Shown here in pieces: positions 19,519 to 29,549 of a stretch of 64,000 bases of DNA. Made by a program: the position numbers and the translations under genes. This DNA comes from Helicobacter sp. TUL (GTDB lineage Bacteria > Campylobacterota > Campylobacteria > Campylobacterales > Helicobacteraceae): NCBI RefSeq assembly GCF_002287135.1, contig NZ_NESU01000005.1, forward strand, positions 1 to 64,000. The letters are read 5' to 3'. Under the pieces are notes generated by a model. The model worked only from the letters and a program-made list of their open reading frames with translations, ran no database searches and was not told the DNA's origin. How positions within the stretch are numbered: the first letter of the stretch is position 1; each line of letters begins with the position of its first letter.

Positions 19519-20688
19519 TTAGTTAATCATATGCGAAACAAATTTTGCATAATTATCCAAAATATCGCCACCCTTGCGGAATCCCAAACCACAAGATTCA
19601 TACGCAAAAAAGACATTTGCTTGATAATATGAAGCATTATGACTATTTAGCTCATAAAATTCCTGATACACGCGCTTTTGCACACCATATATCCCATCTT
19701 TTACATGTATTGCCTTGCCTTGTGCATCGCAAATCTCTACATTCTCACCTTCTCTACCAAATGATGGCTTACTTACTTGTTTGCGTCCAAGTGGCTCAAA
19801 GCTAGATTCTAAGAGCAATGGATGTCGTGGAAAAAGATCCCACAAAATCTTTAGCATTCTTTTACTTTGAAACATCAATGTATATGCGGGATTAAGAAAA
19901 ATTGTGTTTTTATTGCTCATCATCTCACGCATTAATGCCAACATTTCAGGCTCATCAATAGCAATAAATTCCCAAGGTATTAGCTTAAACAAAAATTCAT
20001 ATTGCATATTATCATATATCACGCCATCTTGCGGACTAAAGCTCACTTCATCTATAGGTGCATATGCACTTTCAAATCCTGCTTCTTTGGCTAATTGGCA
20101 CAAAAATCGCGTAGTAATTTCTTCTTCAATATTGCCCCTAATACTAGAAAAAAGAATTTTCCAACCCTCATACAGATCATCAAAAAAGCTTGTATCTGAA
20201 CTCAAAGTAACAAGACGCTTAAAGTTTTGACGCAAAGCTTGGGAAATGTCATTAAATTGTAAATTTTCATCAAAGCCATTTGCCTTTAGTAACGCCCATT
20301 GAATGAGTGCACTTTCATAAAGCATTGTTGGTGTATCAGCGTTGAATTCCAAAAGTTTTATAGGTTTGCCATCAAGCCCACCAGCAAGATCAAATCGCCC
20401 GTATAAATGCCAATGTATGTCCTCTTCCCAACTCTGTCTAATCATATCATGCAAACTTGGCGGTATATCAAGCTCAAAGAGTAAATTATTCTCCAAAACA
20501 TATTCTCCAGCCTCCACATACATATCATATAATTCATTGCCTGCATTATAAAATGCCTCTGCCTCATCTTGCGAAATACATACGACTTCATCAGCAATAT
20601 ATGCCGAATTATCCAAATCCGTATGCCACTCTAACCCAATTTCCTCTAGTGTTTGTGAATCCAAGGGATTAACATGTAAAATTTCCAT
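19519..20688 (-). CDS. glutathionylspermidine synthase-like ATP-grasp ligase
   Basis: The 389-residue protein belongs to the GSP-synthase/YgiC-YjfC ATP-grasp family, shown by L-E-F-N-A-D-T-P-T-M-L-Y-E-S at 113-126 and the C-terminal S-K-P-S-F-G-R-E-G-E-N segment that contributes ATP and metal ligands. It has no amidase domain, so it is the synthetase-only form. The true substrate of this subfamily in Helicobacter is not established; peptide or polyamine ligation is inference. AAGGA stands nine bases before the ATG, and coaE follows at nine bases. Confidence 0.85.
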   Translation of the reverse strand: MEILHVNPLDSQTLEEIGLEWHTDLDNSAYIADEVVCISQDEAEAFYNAGNELYDMYVEAGEYVLENNLLFELDIPPSLHDMIRQSWEEDIHWHLYGRFDLAGGLDGKPIKLLEFNADTPTMLYESALIQWALLKANGFDENLQFNDISQALRQNFKRLVTLSSDTSFFDDLYEGWKILFSSIRGNIEEEITTRFLCQLAKEAGFESAYAPIDEVSFSPQDGVIYDNMQYEFLFKLIPWEFIAIDEPEMLALMREMMSNKNTIFLNPAYTLMFQSKRMLKILWDLFPRHPLLLESSFEPLGRKQVSKPSFGREGENVEICDAQGKAIHVKDGIYGVQKRVYQEFYELNSHNASYYQANVFFAYESCGLGFRKGGDILDNYAKFVSHMIN

Positions 20689-20730
20689 CGTGTGTCCTTG
20701 ATATGTAAGTTTCTACCTAAAGTAAATATT

Positions 20731-20736
20731 ATTATA
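20731..20736 (-). promoter_or_regulatory. -10 box for the ATP-grasp ligase gene
   Basis: Reads TATAAT on the minus strand, 43 bases upstream of the 20688 start codon. Confidence 0.5.
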
Positions 20737-20796
20737 CAAAAGTCGATAATACTTTTGCATTAATTTATTTTAAACACTAACAAACAAGGAGTAGTG

Positions 20797-22068
20797 ATGA
20801 AAAAACTTTCTGTTTCACTTGCTTTGGTGGCAAGTTTAGGTTCAAGTGCAATGGCAGCGGAAGTCAATCCATTTGGATTTATCGGTGGATATTATTCCCA
20901 AGGGTTTAGTAATATGCCCACCCAAAATAGCACTCCAAATGGCAAAGAAGTAGGAGAATCTTATGCTTCTGTAGCTGCACATCTTGGGCTTGATATAGGA
21001 CTTACTTCTAATGTAAGCTTTGGTTTAGGTTTTTGGGGCGGATTACCACTCTATGAGACCTATTATGGTAATGTCCCAGTGGGTGATAAATTCTATCCAC
21101 AAAATTGGGATGTATCTGATGCGTATCTAAAGTTTGACAACAAATCAACTTCTATTGTTGGTGGTCGTTTTGATGTTGGTAGTTTTTATCATGGTCAAGA
21201 TGGCAAGGAATACACTGGTATGGATTGGTTGTGGGGTAATATCCAAGGTGCAGCTCTCAACACAAAATCCAAGAATGTTGGTTTTTGGGCATTATGGATG
21301 AATTCAAAACTTGGTGTCAATGGCAATTACAACAGAATGGCTTATGATATGGCATCATTTGGCACATTCTCTGCGTTTAAACATATTCACGCTGGTGAAG
21401 TGTTTATGGGAGGTATTGACTTTGATTATGATGTATTTAAATTTAGTCCATTTGTGATGTATGATACTAATTATCAACACAGCAATACTCCAGGATCGCG
21501 AAGTGTCTTAAGTGCAGGTGCTAAAATCGTGCTTGATGTAAAAGGCAATGGTGTAGAATCTATCACAACACTCCGAGGATTATGGCAACAATACCAAGTA
21601 GGAAATCGTGATGTAAGCCCACTTGTGCTTTGGGTTGATGAAGAATTAGTCTTTAATGAAATCTTTAAAATCGGAGCTGGATACATTAAGACAAATGATT
21701 ATGGTGCATTACTCTATGGTCATGATAAAAGTAGATTCTATGGGTATAGATCTATTGGTATGAGTAGTGGTGGTATATATAGCTCAGGTAATCCGTTGTA
21801 TTATGGTGGAAACTCTGGCACATATTATGTGTTTGCTGGACTAAAACCAGATTCTCGCCTAGAACTTGATCTACTCTTTGCTGGTGGTTCCTATTCCGAG
21901 CTTTCTGCGGTTGCTCAATATCGCCTACTTGGAAAAGCTGATAAAACAAACCTTAAAATCGGTGCAGGATTTGTAAGTACAAAAGGTCGAAATTGGGATG
22001 CAAACAATTCACTTGATTTTGACAAACGACGAAACAACGCTATTGCTTTCTTACGCCTCTCTCTCTAA
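20797..22068 (+). CDS. outer-membrane protein, Hof/Opr-like beta-barrel
   Basis: The 423-residue protein begins with a clear signal peptide (M-K-K-L-S-V-S-L-A-L, cleavage likely after A-M-A-A), then alternating aromatic/Gly-rich strands and a terminal ...A-F-L-R-L-S-L that matches a beta-barrel assembly signal. It resembles Helicobacter outer-membrane porin-like proteins of the Hof/Opr type; the exact member is not assigned. Start is ATG 20797 with AAGGAG five bases upstream; GTG one codon earlier is less likely. A strong hairpin follows the stop. Confidence 0.8.
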   Translation: MKKLSVSLALVASLGSSAMAAEVNPFGFIGGYYSQGFSNMPTQNSTPNGKEVGESYASVAAHLGLDIGLTSNVSFGLGFWGGLPLYETYYGNVPVGDKFYPQNWDVSDAYLKFDNKSTSIVGGRFDVGSFYHGQDGKEYTGMDWLWGNIQGAALNTKSKNVGFWALWMNSKLGVNGNYNRMAYDMASFGTFSAFKHIHAGEVFMGGIDFDYDVFKFSPFVMYDTNYQHSNTPGSRSVLSAGAKIVLDVKGNGVESITTLRGLWQQYQVGNRDVSPLVLWVDEELVFNEIFKIGAGYIKTNDYGALLYGHDKSRFYGYRSIGMSSGGIYSSGNPLYYGGNSGTYYVFAGLKPDSRLELDLLFAGGSYSELSAVAQYRLLGKADKTNLKIGAGFVSTKGRNWDANNSLDFDKRRNNAIAFLRLSL

Positions 22069-22079
22069 CATAGCTTCAC

Positions 22080-22106
22080 AGAGATTCTCATACAATGAGA
22101 ATCTCT
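22080..22106 (+). terminator. hairpin after the outer-membrane protein gene
   Basis: Perfect 11-bp arms AGAGATTCTCA and TGAGAATCTCT with a five-base loop TACAA. There is little T-rich tail, so it may be a bidirectional terminator between two converging genes rather than a strong intrinsic one. Confidence 0.75.
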
Positions 22107-22141
22107 TATCTTACAATCCTTAATCACAAAGCAAACACATC

Positions 22142-22597
22142 TTAATGATGTGCGTGCTTTGTGTGTCCTTTTGCTTCTATCACATCAATATCTTTAAGCT
22201 CGATAGTATTGCCATTGCTAAATTGCAAAGAAAAAGAAACCTTCTGTCCTTCTTTCAAAGGCTCTATGAGGTTAATAAACATTACATGATACCCGCCTGG
22301 TTCCAAATCTACCTCACTATAAGCTTTTACAAGAATCTCTGGCACTTGCACCATTGTTTTCATACCATTTTTATGTATATGCGTATGAAGCTCTGTGTTT
22401 TCAGAGATTGGACTTTTTCCACCAACAAGTGCGATGTCTTTGTCTGTATGGTTCTCAATCCGCATAAATGCTGCGGCTGCCTTGTTATTGTGTGGCACAA
22501 CCTGCACAAACGCGTCTGCCACTTCTATATCAGCAGCATTAGCACCCAAACACGACAACATACCAACACACAACAAAATCTTTTTTATAACCTTCAT
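22142..22597 (-). CDS. periplasmic copper chaperone, PCuAC family
   Basis: Signal peptide M-K-V-I-K-K-I-L-L-C-V-G to A-N-A, then a small domain of the PCuAC (DUF461) family with the copper ligands in H-T-H-I-H-K-N-G-M-K-T-M and, further on, G-G-Y-H-V-M. It is predicted to deliver Cu(I) to cytochrome oxidase in the periplasm. Start is ATG 22597, with GGAGG upstream; a longer frame to 22639 lacks such a site and spoils the signal peptide. The C-terminus is His-rich (H-A-H-H), possibly adding metal binding. Confidence 0.9.
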   Translation of the reverse strand: MKVIKKILLCVGMLSCLGANAADIEVADAFVQVVPHNNKAAAAFMRIENHTDKDIALVGGKSPISENTELHTHIHKNGMKTMVQVPEILVKAYSEVDLEPGGYHVMFINLIEPLKEGQKVSFSLQFSNGNTIELKDIDVIEAKGHTKHAHH

Positions 22598-22628
22598 ATA
22601 TGCCTCCTTTATGTAGCTTAGATTCTGC

Positions 22629-22634
22629 ATTATA
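22629..22634 (-). promoter_or_regulatory. -10 box for the copper chaperone gene
   Basis: Minus-strand TATAAT 32 bases before the start codon at 22597, between thiC and this gene. Confidence 0.5.
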
Positions 22635-22652
22635 ATCAAGCTAATCCAAAGC

Positions 22653-23945
22653 TTAGCTTAAGCTTACCTCCTCACCTTTTAAGATAGTATTCATTGTATT
22701 CATCGCACACATTTTGCCACACATCGAACAAGAATGTAACTCTTCAGGTTTGCGTTCATTAAACATTGCGCGGGCTTTTTTGCCATCTATAGCATACCCA
22801 AACATCTTACCCCAATCTATTGCTTGGCGTGCCATACTCATCTTATCATCTATATCTCGCTCTTTTGGTAATTTGGCAATATCTCCGGCGTGCGCAGCAA
22901 TTTTGGTCGCTACAATCCCATCACGCACATCAGCAAGATTAGGAAGTCGCAAATGTTCTGCGGGTGTTACATAACAAAGCATATCTGCTCCGGCTGCAGC
23001 TGCTACTGCACCCCCTATCGCACCGCTAATGTGGTCATAACCCGCACCAATATCTACCACAAGTGGTCCTAATACATAAAATGGCGCGCCCTTACACACA
23101 CGCTTTTGTAGCTTGACATTAGATTCTATTTCATCAATACACATATGCCCAGGACCCTCAATCATCACTTGCACATTGGCTTGCCACGCTCTTTGTGTAA
23201 GGAGTGAAAGCTCCAAAAGTTCGGCGAGTTGCGCACTATCGCTTGCATCATGCGTAGATCCTGGACGCAATGCATCACCCAAAGAAAGTGTTACATCAAA
23301 TCGCGCACAAATCTCTAATAAATCATCAAAATATTCATAAAACGGATTTTCAGCTTCTTTCATTTTCATCCACGCATACAGCACGCTCCCACCGCGAGAC
23401 ACAATATTTGTGAGTCTATGGGATTGCTCAAACATAAATGCAGCGCGTGAGTTTATCCCCGCATGGATTGTCATAAAATCCACGCCGCTTTTGGCATGAT
23501 GATATACGACATCAATAAAATCTCTAGCATTAATATCTTTTAAATCCTTTTCCAAAAACCCAACTGCATCATACACAGGGACTGTGCCTATCATTGCCTT
23601 AGATACCTTGATTAGCTCATCGCGAAAATGGCTAGTTTTGCCATAATTGCTAAGATCCATTATAGATTCTATGCCAAAATCATGAGAGAGTGTAACTTTT
23701 TGCATTTCTTCAGTGTAATCCACGCAGTCATTCGATACGCCAAGATTCACATTAACTTTTGTGCGTAACCCTGCACCTATGCCGTGTGGATCAAGATTTG
23801 TATGATTGCAATTGGCAGGAATAATAATCGTGCCTTGTGCTATAGATTCTAACAAAAATGCCTCGCTCACACCTTCTTTTTGTGCTACAGCTTGCATTTG
23901 TGTAGTAAAAACGCCCTCTTTTGCATACGCCATTTGTGTTTTCAT
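22653..23945 (-). CDS. thiC: phosphomethylpyrimidine synthase ThiC
   Basis: Radical-SAM enzyme that rearranges aminoimidazole ribotide to the pyrimidine of thiamine. I use ATG 23945 (M-K-T-Q-M-A-Y-A-K), which has AAGGA seven bases upstream and gives 430 residues, the short ThiC form. The open frame continues upstream to 24059 only because it runs through the riboswitch leader. The [4Fe-4S] cysteines near the C-terminus read C-S-M-C-G-K-M-C, a C-x2-C-x3-C spacing. Expression should be turned down when TPP is plentiful. Confidence 0.95.
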   Translation of the reverse strand: MKTQMAYAKEGVFTTQMQAVAQKEGVSEAFLLESIAQGTIIIPANCNHTNLDPHGIGAGLRTKVNVNLGVSNDCVDYTEEMQKVTLSHDFGIESIMDLSNYGKTSHFRDELIKVSKAMIGTVPVYDAVGFLEKDLKDINARDFIDVVYHHAKSGVDFMTIHAGINSRAAFMFEQSHRLTNIVSRGGSVLYAWMKMKEAENPFYEYFDDLLEICARFDVTLSLGDALRPGSTHDASDSAQLAELLELSLLTQRAWQANVQVMIEGPGHMCIDEIESNVKLQKRVCKGAPFYVLGPLVVDIGAGYDHISGAIGGAVAAAAGADMLCYVTPAEHLRLPNLADVRDGIVATKIAAHAGDIAKLPKERDIDDKMSMARQAIDWGKMFGYAIDGKKARAMFNERKPEELHSCSMCGKMCAMNTMNTILKGEEVSLS

Positions 23946-24042
23946 ATTCCATTCCTTAAAAGTAGATAATGATAAACACGGGGTGCAAGAGATACTACAA
24001 TAAGTATCATAAGTATAGAAAGTAGAAATTAGGTAGATAAAC

Positions 24043-24124
24043 ATTCCCGCCGCTAGCATTATCTAGGTCCGGTTCGGTCTAAGCTCTCTAGCTTACTCTC
24101 AGCCTGTCTTACAAGCTCCCGTCA
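24043..24124 (-). promoter_or_regulatory. TPP riboswitch (THI element) upstream of thiC
   Basis: Read on the minus strand, the leader has the conserved blocks of the TPP aptamer: GGGAGC at the 5' side, GGCTGAGAG in the pyrimidine-sensor arm, ACCGAACCGGACCTAGATAATGC (in the pyrophosphate-sensor arm, close to the usual tgaacctgatctggataatgc) and AGCGGCGGGA closing the P1 helix. It lies between a TATAAT promoter and the thiC start, so TPP binding would regulate thiC. About 80 nt from the last aptamer base to the ATG is room for an expression platform. Confidence 0.92.
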
Positions 24125-24137
24125 TTTATGCAAATCC

Positions 24138-24143
24138 ATTATA
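24138..24143 (-). promoter_or_regulatory. -10 box of the thiC promoter
   Basis: TATAAT on the minus strand, directly upstream of the riboswitch, so the transcript would start with the aptamer. Confidence 0.7.
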
Positions 24144-24182
24144 ACCTGATTTAGGTAAATCACATTTTAAGCGCGTTTTAGA

Positions 24183-24188
24183 TACAAT
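24183..24188 (+). promoter_or_regulatory. -10 box of the carB promoter
   Basis: TACAAT, 50 bases upstream of the carB ATG, divergent from and about 40 bases away from the thiC promoter. Confidence 0.55.
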
Positions 24189-24237
24189 ATGACATTTGCA
24201 AATTTTTCCGTATCTCAAAGATTTTAAAGGACAGGCA

Positions 24238-27200
24238 ATGCCAAAACGCACAGATATTCATACTATTTTACTCATCGGTTCAGGACCCATTGTCATTGGA
24301 CAAGCGTGTGAGTTTGATTATTCTGGCACACAAGCAGCCAAAACACTCAAAAAGCTTGGCTATCGCGTGGTGCTTATAAACTCTAATCCTGCAACCATTA
24401 TGACTGATCCAAATCTTGCTGATCGCACCTATATCGAACCTATTACCGAAGAAGTGATTGCCAATATTATCAAACAAGAAAAAGTTGATGCTATTTTACC
24501 TACTATGGGTGGGCAAACCGCACTAAATGTCGCGATGAGTATGTATGAAAAAGGTATGCTAGAGGGTGTAAAATTTTTGGGTGCAAATCCTAGTGCGATT
24601 AAAAAAGGCGAAGATAGACAAGCTTTCAAAGAAGCAATGCTAAAAATCGGTATGGATTTACCAAAATCTCGCTATGCCTACACTATAGAAGAAGCACTTG
24701 AAGCAGCCAAAGAAATAGGATTCCCACTTATTATTCGTGCAAGTTTTACCCTTGCTGGTGGTGGTAGTGGTGTGGCATATAATATTGATGAATTTAAAAC
24801 ACTCGCGCAAAATGGCTTAGATACAAGTCCAATTAGTGAAATTTTGATTGAAGAATCGCTACTTGGTTGGAAAGAGTTTGAAATGGAAGTAATACGCGAT
24901 AAAAGCGATAATTGCATTATCGTGTGTAGCATAGAAAATTTAGATCCTATGGGTGTGCATACGGGAGATTCTATCACGATCGCCCCTGCTCTTACACTCA
25001 CAGACAAAGAATACCAACGAATGCGCGATGCAAGTTTTAAAATCTTGCGAGAAATTGGAGTAGATACAGGCGGAAGCAATGTGCAATTTGCTATCAATCC
25101 AAAAACCGGTAGAATGACGGTTATTGAGATGAATCCACGCGTTTCTAGAAGCTCTGCTCTAGCCTCCAAAGCCACAGGCTATCCAATTGCCAAAGTTGCG
25201 ACATTGCTTGCGGTAGGCTATACGCTTGATGAAATCAAAAACGACATCACAGGCACACCTGCGAGTTTTGAACCTAGCATTGATTATATTGTAACAAAAA
25301 TTCCACGCTTTACCTTTGAAAAATTCCCACAAGCAGATTCAACACTCACCACCTCTATGAAATCCATTGGGGAAGTTATGGCAATTGGCGTGAGTTTCAA
25401 AGAATCCTTGCAAAAAGCCCTCTGTAGCTTAGAGACAGGAATCTTTGGATTTAATCCAATCAGTAATGATCTAAGCGAGATTCAAAGGGAAGTGCGTCGC
25501 CCAAATGCTCATAGACTTTTGTATATTGCAGAGGCATTGCGCAATGATATAAGCGTGGAAGAAATTCATGAATGGTGCAAAATCGATCCATATTTCTTAC
25601 ACCAAATTGCAGAAATTATTGCATTAGAGAAGCAAATCTCTTTTGAATCCTTGCAAGATTCAAAGTTTTTAAGACTTGCTAAGCAATATGGCTTTAGCGA
25701 TAAAATGTTGGCATTCCTCACCAATAAAAACGAGGGCTTAGAATTACGAGAAGAAGACATATATGCATTGCGACAAAAACTACATGTGCAGCTACAATAC
25801 AATGAAGTAGATACTTGTGCGGCAGAATTTAGCACCCAAACAGCGTATTTGTATGGCACAACGCCTTTTAACGCACAATCCTTTGTAGATTCTAACCCAC
25901 AAGACAATCCAGACCAAAACGCACAAAAAAAAGTTTTAATCATCGGTGGTGGACCAAACCGAATCGGTCAAGGCATTGAGTTTGATTATTGTTGTGTGCA
26001 TGCAAGTTTTGCCCTCAAAGATATGGGCATACAAAGCATTATGTATAACTGCAATCCAGAGACGGTAAGCACGGACTATGACACAAGTGATGTCTTGTAT
26101 TTTGAACCCATTACCTTTGAATGTGTGCGCAGTGTGATTGAGAGAGAAAAACCCGATGGCGTGATTGTGCATTTTGGCGGACAAACACCACTCAAACTCG
26201 CCAAATCTCTAAACCTCATCGGTGCGCATATCATTGGCACAAGTGCCAAAGTTATTGATACAGCCGAAGATAGAGAAAAGTTTGCTGCATTTGTGGAAAA
26301 GCATAATCTCTTGCAACCAAAAAATGGCATAGCACGCACCAAAGATGAAGCATATAGCATTGCCAATGCGCTTGGATTCCCTGTGCTTGTCCGCCCAAGC
26401 TATGTGCTTGGTGGGCGTGCAATGCGGATTGTGGATAGCGTAGAAGAGTTACGCACATATATGGAAGAAGCCGTCAAAGTTAGTGAAGATTCACCAGTGC
26501 TTATTGATAAATTCTTAGATTCTGCGCTAGAACTTGATGTGGATTGCATTAGCGATGGAACTAGTGTGTATATTGGTGGCATTATGCAGCATATCGAAGA
26601 AGCAGGGATTCATAGTGGAGATAGCGCAAGTTGCCTACCACCATTTGGGCTTAGCGCTAGTATGCTACAAAACATAGAATCTACCACAGCCCAAATTGCG
26701 CTAAATCTCGGTGTCATAGGACTTATGAATGTGCAGTATGCTATCTATAAAGATGAACTATATCTCATTGAAGTGAATCCTAGAGCCTCACGCACCGTGC
26801 CTTTTGTCTCTAAAGCTACAGGAATTCCATTAGCCAAAGTTGCTACAAGAGTAATGTGGCAGGGCGATCTACGAGAAGCGTTGGCATATTATGATAGCTT
26901 TGATAATGTCGATTACACAGGTGAGATTCTCAAACACAAAACCCTAAAATCTGTAGCTATCAAAGAATCTATATTCCCATTTAACAAACTAAGTGGCGCG
27001 GATATGTCGCTAGGTCCTGAAATGAAAAGCACTGGCGAAGTAATGGGAATCTCTAAAAATGTAGGTGTGAGTTTTGCCAAATCACAGATTGCGTGTAAAA
27101 ACGCCATTCCAACAAAGGGCAAAGTCTTTATTTCACTAAGCCAACGAGACAAACAAGCTGGATGTGTGCTTGCTAAAAAACTTCTTGCGCTAGGATTCCA

Positions 27201-27510
27201 ACTCTGTGCGACAGGCGGCACACATAAAGCATTTGCAGCTGAAGGCATAGAATCTGAATTGGTGCTAAAAATCTCTGAAGGACGCCCAAATATCACGGAT
27301 CTAATGACAAACAATGATATTGCTATGGCAATAAATACAAGCGATATGCAATCACACAAAGGGGATACAATCCTTATTCGTGCGCAGATTCTAAAAGACA
27401 ATATCCCATATTTTACAACGCTTAGCGCAGCAAATATGGCAATCTTGGCTCTTGAAGCAATGGTGGATACAGATATTAATCAAGCCACCGCACTACAAGA
27501 CTTTCTGTAA
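24238..27510 (+). CDS. carB: carbamoyl-phosphate synthase large subunit
   Basis: Makes carbamoyl phosphate for arginine and pyrimidines, using ammonia from CarA. The 1090-residue protein has the two homologous ATP-grasp halves ([14 protein letters not shown] near the start; [16 protein letters not shown] in the second half) and a C-terminal allosteric MGS-like domain (A-T-G-G-T-H near 1005). Start is ATG 24238 with AAAGGA upstream; the reading frame upstream begins with TTG and has no binding site. carA is not in the window. Confidence 0.98.
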   Translation: MPKRTDIHTILLIGSGPIVIGQACEFDYSGTQAAKTLKKLGYRVVLINSNPATIMTDPNLADRTYIEPITEEVIANIIKQEKVDAILPTMGGQTALNVAMSMYEKGMLEGVKFLGANPSAIKKGEDRQAFKEAMLKIGMDLPKSRYAYTIEEALEAAKEIGFPLIIRASFTLAGGGSGVAYNIDEFKTLAQNGLDTSPISEILIEESLLGWKEFEMEVIRDKSDNCIIVCSIENLDPMGVHTGDSITIAPALTLTDKEYQRMRDASFKILREIGVDTGGSNVQFAINPKTGRMTVIEMNPRVSRSSALASKATGYPIAKVATLLAVGYTLDEIKNDITGTPASFEPSIDYIVTKIPRFTFEKFPQADSTLTTSMKSIGEVMAIGVSFKESLQKALCSLETGIFGFNPISNDLSEIQREVRRPNAHRLLYIAEALRNDISVEEIHEWCKIDPYFLHQIAEIIALEKQISFESLQDSKFLRLAKQYGFSDKMLAFLTNKNEGLELREEDIYALRQKLHVQLQYNEVDTCAAEFSTQTAYLYGTTPFNAQSFVDSNPQDNPDQNAQKKVLIIGGGPNRIGQGIEFDYCCVHASFALKDMGIQSIMYNCNPETVSTDYDTSDVLYFEPITFECVRSVIEREKPDGVIVHFGGQTPLKLAKSLNLIGAHIIGTSAKVIDTAEDREKFAAFVEKHNLLQPKNGIARTKDEAYSIANALGFPVLVRPSYVLGGRAMRIVDSVEELRTYMEEAVKVSEDSPVLIDKFLDSALELDVDCISDGTSVYIGGIMQHIEEAGIHSGDSASCLPPFGLSASMLQNIESTTAQIALNLGVIGLMNVQYAIYKDELYLIEVNPRASRTVPFVSKATGIPLAKVATRVMWQGDLREALAYYDSFDNVDYTGEILKHKTLKSVAIKESIFPFNKLSGADMSLGPEMKSTGEVMGISKNVGVSFAKSQIACKNAIPTKGKVFISLSQRDKQAGCVLAKKLLALGFQLCATGGTHKAFAAEGIESELVLKISEGRPNITDLMTNNDIAMAINTSDMQSHKGDTILIRAQILKDNIPYFTTLSAANMAILALEAMVDTDINQATALQDFL

Positions 27511-27525
27511 ATGCAAGGAGACATA

Positions 27526-27747
27526 ATGCAAGATGTAGAAAACCAAAGCTTTGAAGAACTCATAGAAAATGCCAAAAACATCATTGCGCGTTTGGGACAA
27601 AGCGATGTGAATCTCAAAGAAGGCGTAGAGTTATATAAAAATGGTATGGCAACTCTCCAAAAAGCTCAAGAAATGCTAGAATCTGCCAAGCTAGAGTTTG
27701 AGGAGATTCAAAAGCAATCCTATGATGAAAATACAACAAGAGCGTAA
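27526..27747 (+). CDS. xseB: exodeoxyribonuclease VII small subunit
   Basis: Small helical subunit of ExoVII, which degrades single-stranded DNA. The 73-residue product has F-E-E-L-I-E-N-A, L-G-Q-S-D-V-N-L-K-E-G-V-E-L-Y-K-N-G-M-A, typical of the family. Start is ATG 27526 after AAGGAG; a shorter-spaced ATG at 27511 is not used. It is inserted between carB and trpD with 15 and 3 bases of spacing. Confidence 0.93.
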   Translation: MQDVENQSFEELIENAKNIIARLGQSDVNLKEGVELYKNGMATLQKAQEMLESAKLEFEEIQKQSYDENTTRA

Positions 27748-27750
27748 GCA

Positions 27751-28761
27751 ATGATACAAGAAGCCATTATACAACTCTCACACAGAAAAGATCTTAGCTT
27801 TGAACAAGCCCAAGAAGTCATGCACGAGATTATGCGTGGTGAAGCAAGTGCGGTGCAAATGTCTGCATATCTCACTGCCCTAGCACTCAAAGGTGAAAGT
27901 ATCGAGGAAATCACTGCTTCGGCAAAAAGTATGCGTGCGCATTGCATAAAATTACTCCATGATATGGATGTGCTAGAAATCGTAGGCACAGGTGGCGATG
28001 GATCAAATTCCTTTAATATCTCCACAACTGCTGCACTTGTAGTTTCTAGCGCAGGTGTATCAGTCGCCAAGCATGGCAATCGCGCAGCCTCATCTAAAAG
28101 TGGTGCGGCGGATATGCTAGAGGCTTTGGGCGTGAATATTTCTCTTTCGCCTGAACAATCTCAAGCCCTTTTGCATAAGATTCATATATGTTTTTTGTTT
28201 GCACAAAACTATCATATCTCAATGAAATATGTAGCGCCAATTCGCAAAGAATTAGGCATAAAGACAATTTTTAATGTTTTGGGACCATTGTGTAATCCTG
28301 CTGGAGCAAATATGGAGCTTATGGGCGTATATGATGAAAGCCTTGTAGAGCCATTAGCCAAAGTTATGTGTAATTTGGGAGTTAAGCGTGGTATGGTTGT
28401 GTATGGCAAAGACAAGCTTGATGAAATCTCAATGAGTGCGCCCACAAAAATATGTGAAGTGGATAATGGCAAATTTAGTATGTATGAGATAAATCCAAGT
28501 GATGTGGGTTATACATATTGCGACAAAGAGGATTTAAAAGGTGGAGATGCCCAAGAAAATGCACAAATCACCAAAGACATTCTCTATGGCATACAAAAAG
28601 GTGCAAAACGCCAAGCTGTGTGTTTTAATGCTGGAGCTGCATTATATATAGCAAACAAAGCACAAAGCATAAAAGAAGGCGTAAGAATGGCAGAGAATCT
28701 CATTGATGAGGGTATGGCAAGCAAACAATTAGAACGCTTTATTGCAGAGAGTAACAAATGA
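27751..28761 (+). CDS. trpD: anthranilate phosphoribosyltransferase
   Basis: Transfers phosphoribosyl from PRPP to anthranilate in tryptophan synthesis. The glycine loop G-T-G-G-D-G-S-N-S-F-N-I-S-T lies at 79-92 and K-H-G-N-R-A-A-S-S-K-S-G-A-A-D at 107-121. The 336-residue protein is stand-alone, with no fused TrpG amidotransferase. The ATG is 3 bases after the xseB stop; the stop overlaps the trpC ATG. Confidence 0.97.
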   Translation: MIQEAIIQLSHRKDLSFEQAQEVMHEIMRGEASAVQMSAYLTALALKGESIEEITASAKSMRAHCIKLLHDMDVLEIVGTGGDGSNSFNISTTAALVVSSAGVSVAKHGNRAASSKSGAADMLEALGVNISLSPEQSQALLHKIHICFLFAQNYHISMKYVAPIRKELGIKTIFNVLGPLCNPAGANMELMGVYDESLVEPLAKVMCNLGVKRGMVVYGKDKLDEISMSAPTKICEVDNGKFSMYEINPSDVGYTYCDKEDLKGGDAQENAQITKDILYGIQKGAKRQAVCFNAGAALYIANKAQSIKEGVRMAENLIDEGMASKQLERFIAESNK

Positions 28762-29549
28762 CTATCCTTGATACCATAGCACAAGACACAAAAGATCGCA
28801 TAGCACACAAAAAAGCACAACTATCACTAGAACATATACGCGCACAAGCCTTAGCACTAGATACATGCTATGGGAGATTCGAACAAGCCCTCTCCCACAA
28901 AGGCATGAGCTTTATTTGTGAAGTCAAAAAAGCCTCGCCTTCGCAAGGTATCATCGCTAAAGACTTTGATCCTGTGCAAATTGCTATGACCTATCAAGAA
29001 TCTGGAGCGGATTGTATCTCGTGCTTAACTGAACCAAAGCACTTTTTGGGTGATGATAAATACCTACAAGACATAGCAAAATGTGTAAATATCCCTATAT
29101 TACGAAAAGATTTCATACTAGATTCATATATGATTTATGAAGCCAAAGTGCTTGGTGCAAGTGCTATCCTTTTGATAGTAGCAATGCTCCAACCACAACA
29201 AATCCAAGAATATTTAGAAATAGCCCATACTCTAGGGCTTTGTGTGCTTACAGAAGTGCATGATGAGGAGCAGCTACGCATTGCATTAGATTCTAAAGCG
29301 CGCATTATTGGGATTAATAATCGTGATTTGCGAGATTTTAGCGTTGATATTCATACTAGCACAAAACTTGCAAAGCTTGTGCCAAATGATGTCATACTTG
29401 TCAGTGAGAGTGGGATAAAAACTGCCGATGATATTTGTCTCTTAGAATCTTGTGGTTTTGATGCGGTGCTGATAGGACAAACACTTATGAGCACACAAGA
29501 CAAAGGTGCTACACTCACAAAATTACGCACCAAGGATACACATCAGTGA
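28758..29549 (+). CDS. trpC: indole-3-glycerol phosphate synthase
   Basis: Closes the indole ring in tryptophan synthesis. The 263-residue TIM barrel has F-I-C-E-V-K-K-A-S-P-S-Q-G (residues 52-64, catalytic Lys), I-G-I-N-N-R-D-L and S-E-S-G-I-K. It is not fused to TrpF, unlike the bifunctional form known in H. pylori. ATGA overlap with trpD, and its stop overlaps the trpF start. Confidence 0.97.
   Translation: MTILDTIAQDTKDRIAHKKAQLSLEHIRAQALALDTCYGRFEQALSHKGMSFICEVKKASPSQGIIAKDFDPVQIAMTYQESGADCISCLTEPKHFLGDDKYLQDIAKCVNIPILRKDFILDSYMIYEAKVLGASAILLIVAMLQPQQIQEYLEIAHTLGLCVLTEVHDEEQLRIALDSKARIIGINNRDLRDFSVDIHTSTKLAKLVPNDVILVSESGIKTADDICLLESCGFDAVLIGQTLMSTQDKGATLTKLRTKDTHQ

Noticed and set aside
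23946-24059. A longer thiC start
   Set aside because: The upstream 38 codons run into the TPP riboswitch, and the ATG at 23945 has a proper AAGGA site and family-like N-terminus.
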